Below, piece by piece: positions 50,743-64,000 of a DNA stretch of 64,000 nt. The stretch is from Megascapheus bottae (taxonomy: Eukaryota > Chordata > Mammalia > Rodentia > Geomyidae). The DNA lies in the NCBI GenBank assembly GCA_024803745.1, contig JANJXV010000266.1, positions 496,001 to 560,000 on the forward strand, in the 5' to 3' direction. Both the position numbers and the translations under genes were made by a program. Numbering within the stretch: the stretch's first letter is position 1; every line of letters begins with the position of its first letter. The notes under the pieces are model-generated. The model made no database searches, was not told the origin of the DNA, and saw only the letters and a list, made by a program, of their open reading frames with translations.

Positions 50743-53700
50743 AACAACTATATAGACCAAATAGATCTAACAGACATCTGCAAAATATTCCACCCAGTAA
50801 CAACACAATATACGTTTTCCTCAGCATCACATGGAACATTTTCTAAAATAGACCACATCTTAGGCCATAAAACAAACCTGGACAGATTCAGAAACACTGA
50901 AATCATTTAATGCACACTCTCAGACCATAAAGGCATCAAATTGGATCGAAAACCCTGTAACTAATGGAGACTGAACAACACATTGTTGAATCAAAAACAA
51001 TGGGTAATCGAAGAGATCAGAACAGATATCCAACTGTTTATGAAATTTAACAATAAGGAGCACACAAATATCAACTCCTTAGGGACACAACAAAGGCAGT
51101 ACTCAGAGGAAAATTTATAGCACTGAGTGCCTACAACAGCAAGTTGGAAAAATGGCAAACCAACTGGTTAATGTTTCACCTTAACCTCCTGGAAAAAGAG
51201 CAACAAACCAACCCTAAACCCATTAGGAGAAAGCAAATTATTAAAATCAAAGCAGAATTAAATGATTTGGAATAAAAAAATCTATAGAAAGAATCAACAA
51301 AACAAGGAGTTGGTTCTTTGAAAGAATTAACAAAATTGACAAGCCCTTAGCAAATCTTACCAAAAAAAGGAGAGAGCATATCGAAATAACCAAAATCGCA
51401 GATGAAAATGGTAATATCATGACAGAAATTACCAAGATCCAGAATATCATGAGGGAATACTTTTCAAAACTTTACGCCACCAAATTTGAGAATCTAGTAG
51501 AAATGGATGAATTCCTAGACAATATTAACATACCCACACTGAACCAAGAAGAGCTAACCCAACTCAACAGGCCTATTTCAAGCTCTGAAATAGAAATGGA
51601 AATTAGACAACTTCCACTTAAAAAGAGCCCAGGGCAGGATGGATTCACAGCTGAATTCTATAAGGTCTTTAAAGCAGAGCTCACACCAATACACCTCAAG
51701 CTCTTCAACGAAATTGAAAATGAAGGTTCTTTACCAAACTCATTCTGTGAAGCCAGTATATTCCTCATCCCCAAACCAGACAGAGATTCATCAAAGAAAG
51801 AGAACTATAGACCCATTTCTTTGATGAACATCGATGCAAAACTTCTCAACAAAATACTGGCCAACCGTCTACAACAACTCATCAAAAAAATTATACACTA
51901 TGATCAAACTGGATTCATCACAGGGAGGCAAAGCTGGTTCAACATACACAAAGCAATTAATATAATGCAACACATCAACAGGAGCAAGGACAAAAATCAC
52001 ATGATTGTCTCAATAGATGCAGAAAAGGCATTTGACAAGATCCAAAACCCCTTTATGTTAAAAGATGTGCAGAAACTAGGAATCCATGGAACATTTCTCA
52101 ATGTAATAAAGGCTGTGTATTAGAAACCCACTGCTAGTATTATACTTAATGGTGAAAATCTAAAGCCATTCCATCTATAATCAGGAACAAGACAAGGATG
52201 CCCACTCTCTCCACTCCTTTTTAACATAGTACAAGAATTCTTAGGCAGTGCAATAAGGCAAGAAGCAAGCATAAAGGTGATCAAAGTAGGGAAAGAGGAA
52301 ATAAAACTATCCCTCTTTGCAGATGACATGATTCTGTATTTAAAGAATCCTATAGACTCTAGTCCCAAGCTCCTTGAGCTGATTCAAAGCTTTGGAAGGG
52401 TAGCAGGCCATAAAATCAACCCACACAAATCAACTGCCTTCCTTTACGCCAACACTGAGAGGAACGTGGCAATAATCAGGAAAGAAACTCGTTTCACAAT
52501 AGCCTCAAAGAAAATGAAGTACCTAGGACTTAGCTTAACTAAGAATGTAAAGGACCGTTTAGATGAAAACTTTAAAAATCTAAAAAAAGAAATTAAAGCA
52601 GAACTAAGGAAATGGAAAAGCCTCCCATGCTCCTGGATTGGAAGAATCAACATTGTCAAAATGACAATCTTGCCAAGGGCTATCTACTAATTCAATGCAA
52701 TACCCATCAACATCCCAATGTCATTCTTTAAAGAAATAGAAGAGGCAATTCAGAATTTCATATGGAATAATAACAGACCCCGCAGAGCAAAAACACTTCT
52801 TAGCAGAAAGAACAGCGCTGGAGGAATTTCAATTCCAAACTTTAGACTCTATTACAGAGCAATAATTCTCGAAACAGCTTGGTACTGGCACAAGAACAGG
52901 CATGAGGTCCAATGGAATAGAACTGCGGACCCTGATATTAAACCACATACCTATGGCCAAACATAGAATGGAAGAAAGATAGCGTCTTCAACAAGTTGTG
53001 CTGGCAGAACTGGTTAAGCACCTGCAGAAAACTAAATTTGGATCCTTCTTTGTCACCTTGCACTGGAATTAACTCCAAATGGATCAAAGACCTGGAGGTA
53101 AAAGCTGACACACTAAAAAGTTTACAGGAAGGAATAGGAGATACACTAGGCCTCCATGGCACAGGTCGAAACTTTCTTAATAAGGACCAAGAATCACAAC
53201 AAATCAGAGAAAGGCTGGAAAAGTGGGACTGCATTAAACCGCAGAGCTTTTGTATGGCAACGGATATAGCTAGTAAACTAATCAGGAAGCCTACAGAGTA
53301 GGAGAAGATCTTCACCAACCAAAAAACGGACAAAGACCTCATATCTAAATATATCAACAACTCTAAAAATTAAATCACTCCAAAACTAACCTCCAAAGTA
53401 ACACCCATCCCATTAAAAATGGGCCAAAGACTTAAAGAGAGTCTTCTCTGAAGAAGAAAAAAAATGGCCTATAGACACATGAAGAAATGCTCAACATCTC
53501 TGGTCATAAAAGAAATGCAAATCAAAACAACTCTAAGATTCCACCTCATTCCAGTTAGAATGGCCAGGTTCTGGAAAACGAATGACAACAGCTGCTGGAG
53601 GGGATGTGGCCAGGAGGGATCATTACTACACTGTTTGTGGGAGTGCAAACTCGTTCAACCACTATGGAAAGCAGTGTGGCACTGCCTCAAAAGGCTAAAC

Positions 53701-54036
53701 ATACAACTCCCCTATGACCCAGCAATTCCACTACTTGGCATTTACCCAAAAATCCAAAAACAAGGGCATACTTAACCCACTAGCACAACAATGTTCATTG
53801 CAGCACTATTCACCATAGCAAAGATATGGAACCAACCCAGATGTCCCTCAGTTGATGAGTGGATCAACAAGTTGTGGTATTTGTACACAATGGAATTCTA
53901 TGCTGCTGTCAGAAAGAATGACATTGCCCCATTTGTTAGGAAATGGAAAGACTTAGAACAAATCATATTAAGTGAAGTAAGCCAGACTCAAAGGAACTTA
54001 GGCTCAGTGGTTTCCCTCATTCTTCATAATCAGTAG
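50743..54036 (+). pseudogene. L1 ORF2 remnant, copy E
   Basis: Partial endonuclease (deletion of about 20 bp near 50945) leads into 51419-52123. That frame crosses the positions of the A/B/C stop and frameshift without a break ([18 protein letters not shown]). Private lesions are E-to-stop at 52121, a stop near 52178, K-to-stop at 52688, a deletion near 52958, W-to-stop at 53299, frameshifts at 53320-53420 and a stop at 53773. FADD and CX3CX7HX4C are readable, and the last 81 codons (53791-54036) run through the position of the A/B/C K-to-stop to the natural ORF2 end. Confidence 0.9.
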
Positions 54037-54290
54037 AAACCTTGGGCTCTACTAGCAGAGATTTGCAATAGAGAAAAAGGCCATATATAAGGCCATATAA
54101 TGTGAAGCTAAATGAAAGGACCTCCAGGATATTGAAACAAAAGCCACATAATGAATGATTGTTGTCCTTAATGTACTATGTTTTCTCTCATCTCGTTTGC
54201 TGTCCCTTGGTTATCCCACATTTGTAAAGTATCTCACTTTGTTATCTGTTATATTGAATTTATTTGTATTTGGATATTTGAAATTTGATA

Positions 54291-54345
54291 GGGAAGGGGG
54301 GAAAACCAAGACGGGTGGGGGGTGTGGGGTTGGAGGGAAATGGGT
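54291..54345 (+). other. G-rich 3'UTR tract of L1 copy E
   Basis: Same G-run block as in copies A to C. Confidence 0.75.
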
Positions 54346-54454
54346 ACCAAGACATGTGAATGGGTATCAATGTATGTGAATTAATGCACCTTCTATCTGG
54401 CAAATATCATCTAACCCTTTTACTAATTACAATAAAAAATTTAAAAAACAGAAA

Positions 54455-55818
54455 GTTGTAGTGTGTGGGGAGGATGATGGGGTCAAATACATTTCTTCTT
54501 AGAAATATACCTCATCTGGTTGCCCTGGATTTTCCTGGCCTTCTTCTTAGAGAAAGGCCTGTTATACTGGATTTGTGGATTGGCAATGATCTAGCATGTA
54601 CATCTTCGAGTAAGACATCCACAACTTCCATGCCTGAGACTCGAGTTTCCTGACCTTTGGCAACAGCACAGGAACATCTTTCTTCCTCCTGAGCCAAAGG
54701 CCAAGTGAGCTGGCTTGAGCTGGTTGTTAGTTACAGTGGCTTGGTTACCAGGGTTCCATATTCTGTTCCATTGTGAGGGAGGCAGGGTCACCTTTCAGGG
54801 CCCAATGACCAAAGATCCTTGCTCAGAGAAGACCTCACCAAAGACATACTGGAGGCTGAATCTCTCCTCCAATCTCACAATATACATGTGGATGTAGTAA
54901 ACAGCACACCTTATTTGTCCAATCCCAATATCTTCCACTAGGCCCAACTACCAGTCTGGTCTCAGGCTCAAGGAGCCTTTATTAGGTTAGATCCAGACTT
55001 AAGGGTCAATATTGCCCTCATCCTATACAAAACATTTGCTTCACAGTGCCTTCTCTGCCTGTATTTTGCCCCTTGTCGAATTTTTTTTTGTTTTTGCTAG
55101 TCTTGGGACTTGACCTCAGAGTGTGAACATGGTTCTTGGGCTTTCTTTAGGCTTTAGCTGTCCCACCGAGCCACAGCACCACTTGCAGCGTTTTCTATGT
55201 ATGTGGTAATGAGGAATCAAACCTGAGTCTTTTTGCGTGGTAGCCAAGGACTCTCCCACTAGGTCAAACACACAGGGCATCTTGCACATATTTTTGACGT
55301 CAATCTACTAGGATATTATTAGGTTTCTGTATCCTAATCAATTTTTTATTGATGATTTGCTTTGCTGTCATGTGTAAAAAATGCAAGAGGGAAAAACACA
55401 GAAGAATTAGTGAAATTTAAAAAAAAGCATTACAGACATAGATAAGTGTTCATTCTTTGTAGGAGAAAGGATATTTTGATATGATGATGATCACTTTATA
55501 ATTACTATGTCAGCGTTGAGAGTTTGGCATAGTGGTAGAGTGCTTGCCTAGCATCCATGAAGATCTGGGATTGATTGCTCAGTATCACATAGATAGAAAA
55601 TCTAGATGTGGCACTGTGGCTCAAGTGGCAGAGGGCTAGACTTGAGAAATCCCGAGGACAGTGCTCAGGCCCTGAATTCAAGCCCCAAAACTGGTAGAAA
55701 ATAAAAGAAAATCAAAATGCTTTTTACGAGCTAATTCACTCACAGCATTTGCTTCTGAAATCTTCGCTTCTGCATCTTGTGAAATACCCCTTTCCCTCAA
55801 CGTAGACAAGAAAAACAG
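54455..55818 (+). repeat. Array spacer 4 (right block)
   Basis: Matches the left spacers with more substitutions and a contracted GAT run near 55482. It has an antisense SINE at about 55080-55272 and a sense SINE at about 55510-55697. No gene seen. Confidence 0.85.
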
Positions 55819-57970
55819 ATCCATCCCATGGTTCACTGTGAGGCCACTGGTTAGGCTAAGAGCTAGACGTGCAGCAACACATGAGTTTTATTCTAATAAT
55901 TTCCAAACTTTGTACTCAAATATGCTACCTACTTACCAACTTATTTCAGTTATCCTTATTCTATACCTTTTCTTCTTTACTACAATATTCTTACTCTCCT
56001 ACGTTAATCCTCTTGTACCTCCCCTGAACTCTCTCATACTTTTTTTCTATCTCTGGACCTCTGCTGGTCTTTCAACCCTTGTACTGCACGGATCTACACT
56101 TGATGGCTGTTGAGCAATATTGTATATGTAGGTGGTTAATTATTCTCTAGGCTCAGAGGGACTTAAAGACAATAGAGATTGGATTGAGAGGCTTATTGCT
56201 TTGGGTATAAATCGCTTATCAGTGGTTGTATTAGACTGGTCTGTAAGTGCACAAAAAGAAAGAGTGATAATACCAATCAAAACTTGTGAACATCTAGTGT
56301 CTGCCAGCTACAGAGGTCTAGGTTGGTTATATCTGAAAAACTATAATCGTATTTAGTAGTAATCTTGCTCCCATTGTCAAATGGGCAGAACAAGAAACTC
56401 AAGAAAAATTTCAAATCAAGAAACAACATCCCCCACACAATGTAAACAGACAATGGAACAGTCACTGGCAAACCTAGAGGAGAGTCTTCCAAGTGCTACA
56501 CAAATGCAATTGATAAACATCCTTAATGGAAAATGTGAAAATATAAAGAAAGAGATAATAGAGGAAGACATAGCTGAACAAGAGGAAAGCATAAACAAAG
56601 TGATAAGTGAAAAAGAAGAAGCCATAAAGGAGGCCATAATAAAGGTTTTTCAAAGAAAGATGGATGAATTCATAGAATCCATAAATAAAAACGTGACCAA
56701 ACTCCAGCAAATGTCCAAATATAATAAAGCTACTGAGCTAACCACTCAAAAGGAAATCAAGGAGATAAAGAAATCCATACATGATCTAAAACAAGAGATG
56801 GAAGGCATCAAAAATGAGCAATTAGAAGCAAGGGAGATGAAAAATAAAGTAGATAGTTTTGATAGCAGGTTAGACAATGCAGAGGAGAGAATTTCCGGGG
56901 CTGAAGATAATTTAGTTATTATAGAGAATGAACAGAAAATGAGTCAATCCAAATCTAGGAAATATGAGAGAGCGCTTCAGGAGGTCCAAAATACAATTAG
57001 GAAGCCTAATTTAAGGCTAGTTGGTATTGAGGAGGGCGTGGAGAAAGAGGTCAATGGTATTGGAAATATACTTCAGGGAATCATCTCAGAGAATTTCCCA
57101 AATATCCAGAAGGGCAGGCCCATCCAGATACGAGAAGCTTTTAGAACCCCAAACAGACCTGACCAGAAAAGAACATCCCACCGCCACAATGTGATCCGAA
57201 CTGGATCAATAGAAACGAAAGGAAAGATCCTAAAGGTAGCCAGTGAAAAGGGATCAGCAACCTACAAAGGCAAACCAATCAGAATAACCCCAGATTTCTC
57301 AGCAGAGACCATGCAAGCACGAAGTGACTGGAAGCATATATGTCATGCCCTTATATCAAATAACTACCAACCAAGAATACTGTAGCCAGCTAAGCTCTCA
57401 TTCATAACTGAGGGAAAAATAAAAACATTCCATTCCAGGGAAAAGCTGCAACAATATGTCGAAACAAAACCAACACTACAGAGAATTCTCAAAGATGCTC
57501 TATACATAGAAAACCAAGATAAATGCAACATAGGGAAAGAAATGGCACCTAAACAGCATACCATCTATGGACCACAAGAACTGTCAAGACACAGGCCCTA
57601 GTAAAAGCTTTTAAAAATGGTAGGAACTAATAAATATCTCTCCATCCTAACTCTCAATATCAATGGACTTAACTCTCCAATTAAACGGCATAGGCTGCCT
57701 AGTTGGATCAAAAAGCAAGAGCCATCGTTCTGCTGTCTTCAAGAGACACATCTTACCCAAAAACAATCATCTTTTGAGAGTGAGAGGTTGGAATAAACTC
57801 TATCAAGCTAACTGCCCCCATAAACAGGCTGGAGTTGCCATCCTCATATCAGATACAATAGACTTCAAACTAAAAATAGTTAGAAAAGACAAAGAAGGTT
57901 ACTACATACTACTAAAGGGATCTCTCCTCCAGAAAGACATAACGATCCTAAATATTTACACACCCTTTTG
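55819..57970 (+). mobile_element. LINE-1 copy F, truncated inside the endonuclease
   Basis: 5'UTR (55819-56380), ORF1 (56381-57385) and an ORF2 stub ending at the same base as copy D (NIYTPF then TGA). The right flank matches that of copy D. Confidence 0.9.
56381..57385 (+). CDS. L1 ORF1, copy F: uninterrupted 334-codon frame
   Basis: This is the only ORF1 here without the 4 bp deletion. Residues 1-50 form a basic/polar N-terminus, about 50-185 a Lys/Glu-rich coiled coil for trimerisation, about 200-290 the RRM (LRLVGIEEGV; HRHNVIRTGS) and the rest a partial C-terminal domain (KGKPIRITPDFSAETMQARS). In the L1 family this protein coats L1 RNA and is a nucleic-acid chaperone. The stop at 57383 is an amber shared with B, C and D, upstream of a normal PAKLSF-type tail that stays open. 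The product is thus a C-terminally shortened ORF1p. Expression is unproven, and the element cannot move on its own. Confidence 0.75.
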   Translation: MGRTRNSRKISNQETTSPTQCKQTMEQSLANLEESLPSATQMQLINILNGKCENIKKEIIEEDIAEQEESINKVISEKEEAIKEAIIKVFQRKMDEFIESINKNVTKLQQMSKYNKATELTTQKEIKEIKKSIHDLKQEMEGIKNEQLEAREMKNKVDSFDSRLDNAEERISGAEDNLVIIENEQKMSQSKSRKYERALQEVQNTIRKPNLRLVGIEEGVEKEVNGIGNILQGIISENFPNIQKGRPIQIREAFRTPNRPDQKRTSHRHNVIRTGSIETKGKILKVASEKGSATYKGKPIRITPDFSAETMQARSDWKHICHALISNNYQPRIL

Positions 57971-57971
57971 A
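57608..57971 (+). pseudogene. L1 ORF2 N-terminal stub, copy F
   Basis: The true frame from the ATG near 57618 carries the QETHL catalytic block and stops at GAATAA near 57795. The frame after the A-run shift holds HLLRVRGWNKLYQANCPHKQ and GVAILISD. It ends at the L1 truncation. The two frames are not joined in this copy. Confidence 0.85.
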
Positions 57972-61619
<3,648 letters not shown>

Positions 61620-61709
61620 GGCCCTGTGTTCCCAAACCTGTATTAATTGACAAGCTAGAGCACTGTGCAGAACTCTGGATAGGAAATTCCTCTGACAAGA
61701 ATATCACAG
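61620..61709 (+). CDS. KRAB-B-like exon, right zinc-finger gene
   Basis: 90 bp, acceptor AATTTACAG, donor GTGAGT. Same reading as the left copy except Gly to Trp (CAELWIGN). The frame continues from KRAB-A without a stop. Confidence 0.75.
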
Positions 61710-62352
61710 GTGAGTGAATGCATCTTCATATTGATGTTGGAGCCTGAGCCCCATTGGTAAGTTCATGTTGTGATGTACTGAGCAATAATATTCTTAGTTA
61801 CCCTAAATCCTGTGTGGAACCTATGGAATTCTTTGTGAATGAATCAAGAATCATTTTCTTTTCCCAAGCCTATGCTTGGTCTCAGGGCCTGAGCATGGTC
61901 CTTGGGTTTTCTCAAGGCTAGCTCTCTACTTCTTGAGTCATAGCGCCACTTCTGGCTTTTTCTTTGTATGTAGTACCAAGGAACTGAACCAGGTCTTTGT
62001 GCATGCTAGCCCAAAACCCCGGCACCAAGAATCATAGGGTGATATGATGAATTCAATGTGGCAGTAGAGTTAAAGTTAGATTTCTCTGTAGAAATCACTT
62101 TGAAACAAAATAAAATGAGAAAGCCATGAGCCCGTGTCTCATGCCTGTAATCCTAGCTATTTAGGAGGCTGAGATCTGAGGATCAAGGTTCAAAGACTGA
62201 CCTATCACAAAAACACCTTAGACTCTTCTCTCCAATGAACCAATAGAAAATGAGAAGTGGGGATGAGGCTAAAGACATAGGGCAGTAGCCTTGAGCTGAA
62301 GAGCTCTGGAAGGACAGCCAGGTCTAGAATTCAAGTCCCATGACCACAAAAC

Positions 62353-62414
<62 letters not shown>

Positions 62415-63652
62415 TTTCATTTGTTTAAAACTAAGACTATAAATGATTGAGCAAACAAGGAATAAGTCAGGGCATTATTCTCTGATAAGGATAATATCTT
62501 TATGCTGGTAGGAAGAGACTGGTATTGAGAACCAGACCTTTCCACCAGAAATTGAGCCTAGTGGTAGAGTGCTTGCCTAGCATGCACAAGGCAGAGGTTT
62601 GATTCCTTATTACCACATACATAGAAAAAGCCAGAAATAATGACTTCATTGGTAGGGTACTAGTCTTGAGAAAACCCAAGGACAGTGGTTAGGTCCTAAG
62701 TTCAAACCCAGGAATGGAAGGAAAAAAAAACAACAAAGTTTCAATCAACATAAGAAAATTAACTAGACAATGAGCTGGGGATTTTCTGGTCTTCCATGGT
62801 TCTGAGGGACAGGAGTGTTAGAAAAGGAATTTTTATAAGACTTCAAATGGAAAGAAACAAATTTCAAAATTCCCACAAATACCTAAATTGAGACTTTAGT
62901 GAGAAGTTGTAACTGAACGGATATAGGTGTAAGTCCTTACTCTCAAGAATCGTTCTTGCTTGGATCAAAGGCAAACAGACATATAAACCAAACTTGTGGC
63001 CGCTGAATCTAGAAAAAATTCGTGTTCCTCACTTAATGGTTAATAAGCAAACAGCATTGAAACTGGGTAAGGTAATCCTATCTGCTACTCAGGACCTGAG
63101 ACTCTTATCTGTAGTTAACTCTAGAAAAGAGTATGTGGGGCTGTAGCTCAAGGATAGGGGTTATAGTCTTCTGCTGAAGTGTTCAGGGACAGGACCGAGG
63201 CCTATGAACTACAAAAAAAAGAAAAGAAAAGAGAAGAAAGTTTTAAAAAGATGCAAAACAGCACAGTATTTAGATTTTTTCTCAAAAATAAAAGAAAGGC
63301 AGCTATTCCTCAATGTATAAACAAAACAGTATTTGAAAAAAAAACAGCTGCAGGTATATTATAGGTAGTACTCAGCTTAAAACTGTAGCAATACATAGAT
63401 GGGTAATTTCAATAAATATTTCCTGTGATATAAAAAGAGAACTAAAACACAGAAAAACATTATTGGTCATTGGAAAATATCATTTTCTTAATATGTTAGG
63501 GAGAAAAGCATATATTTCTCACAAATCAATTTCCACTTTTATATTTTAAAATATCTAACACTTAGGATGGGAAAGTAAAGTCATTACCTTTACAGTAAGG
63601 AATATTTGTATCTCATGTATGTTTGTGTCTTTTTTTCTATGACTCATTTTAG
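61710..63652 (+). other. Intron before the right zinc-finger exon
   Basis: SINEs as in the left intron (about 61885-62030 minus, 62115-62352, 62545-62725 and 63065-63215 plus) and a (GAAA)n run at 62353-62412. A short A-rich segment near 63275-63308 is absent from the left copy. Confidence 0.75.
62353..62412 (+). repeat. (GAAA)n microsatellite, short paralogue
   Basis: About 60 bp of GAAA repeats at the site equivalent to 27035-27190. Confidence 0.95.
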
Positions 63653-64000
63653 ATGTCCAGGTAATGGAAAATGTGTTCAAGACCTGCCAGGAAAGTCCAC
63701 ATGAATGTCTTTGTGAAGTAGCAGTTGCAAGTAGTATCGAAGTGGAGGAAAACGTGAGATTAGCAACAACTTTAAATTTGAGCTCTACACATAATCCAGA
63801 GCTGATTAGTAATAACGGTAACAAGTTAGGTGTGAGGACTGAGGAGTTCATTAAGTGTCAGAACATGCTTCTGTCTCCTAAGCCTGATGAGATGCATGCT
63901 GCATATAGATCTCGTATGTCTCCTGTTCTTAAAAAATCCATCGGATATTCAGAGCATTTTATTCATGATTGTGACAGTCCAAAAGATCTGCAGTATCATA
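63653..64000 (+). CDS. Zinc-finger exon of the right KRAB-ZNF gene (cut by the window end)
   Basis: The exon starts after an ATTTTAG acceptor in phase with the two KRAB exons. It reads DVQVMENVFKTCQESPHECL and stays open for 115 codons to the window edge (last complete residues KDLQYH). The run of A that is short in the left copy is full length here, so the KRAB-to-linker frame is intact. This is the region between KRAB and the fingers; the finger array should lie beyond 64000. The left copy has a stop at the position equivalent to about 150 bp past this edge, so the right gene may still be broken further on. Confidence 0.75.

Larger units (their letters stand above)
50597..54454 (+). mobile_element. 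LINE-1 copy E, 5'-rearranged
   Basis: It starts with a 146 bp piece of reverse-transcriptase sequence (50597-50742, equivalent to 1981-2126 of copy A). It then jumps back to mid-endonuclease (equivalent to about 512 of copy A) and continues to the 3' end with G-rich tract and A-rich tail. It lacks several stops shared by A, B and C, so it is outside the left array's recent history. Confidence 0.88.

Overview
This is a 64 kb stretch of mammalian, rodent-type DNA, not a bacterial or viral region. The commonest repeats are short tRNA-Ala/ID-like SINE heads, and 7SL/B1-like heads, joined to one shared right-hand monomer. That dimeric layout matches my memory of the IDL-Geo SINEs of geomyoid rodents (kangaroo rats, pocket mice, pocket gophers). 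The taxon is therefore an inference, supported by rodent-like L1 and KRAB zinc-finger genes. I see no CRISPR, operon or RNA gene.

Layout. (1) 1-22,637: a head-to-tail array of a roughly 7.42 kb unit. Each unit is an L1 (5'UTR, ORF1, ORF2, G-rich 3'UTR, A-rich tail) followed by a 1.37 kb non-L1 spacer carrying two opposed SINEs. L1 copies A (cut by the window start), B and C run through ORF2. Copy D stops in the endonuclease region. (2) 22,638-30,530: a KRAB zinc-finger gene with a 127 bp KRAB-A exon, a 90 bp KRAB-B-like exon and a zinc-finger exon. It is frameshifted and looks like a pseudogene. (3) 30,530-50,596: gene-poor DNA with SINEs, L1 fragments, microsatellites, an inverted copy of the array spacer (37,262-38,640) and exon relics of what looks like a Ral-GEF (RalGDS/RGL-like) gene (about 38,785-40,068). 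(4) 50,597-64,000: a second copy of the L1-spacer-truncated L1-KRAB zinc-finger block, about 35.3 kb from the first. It has one L1/spacer unit, and its KRAB-ZNF reading frame is open as far as the window end.

History read from shared lesions. The two blocks share the same truncated L1 end, the spacer and the ORF1 amber codon, so an L1-spacer-L1-ZNF arrangement existed before the block duplicated. The left block then gained private lesions (a 4 bp ORF1 deletion in B, C and D; ORF2 stops and a frameshift in A, B and C). These were copied through the array by tandem, DNA-level amplification. B and C are the most recent pair, with 2 differences in a 616-residue reverse-transcriptase ORF, against 9 between A and B. 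All L1 copies look dead as autonomous elements, although A, B and C keep a long uninterrupted reverse-transcriptase-to-C-terminus ORF and copy F keeps an uninterrupted 334-codon ORF1.

The most notable feature is a macrosatellite-like L1/spacer array beside a duplicated KRAB zinc-finger locus. KRAB zinc-finger proteins are known as repressors of retroelements; any functional link here is a hypothesis.
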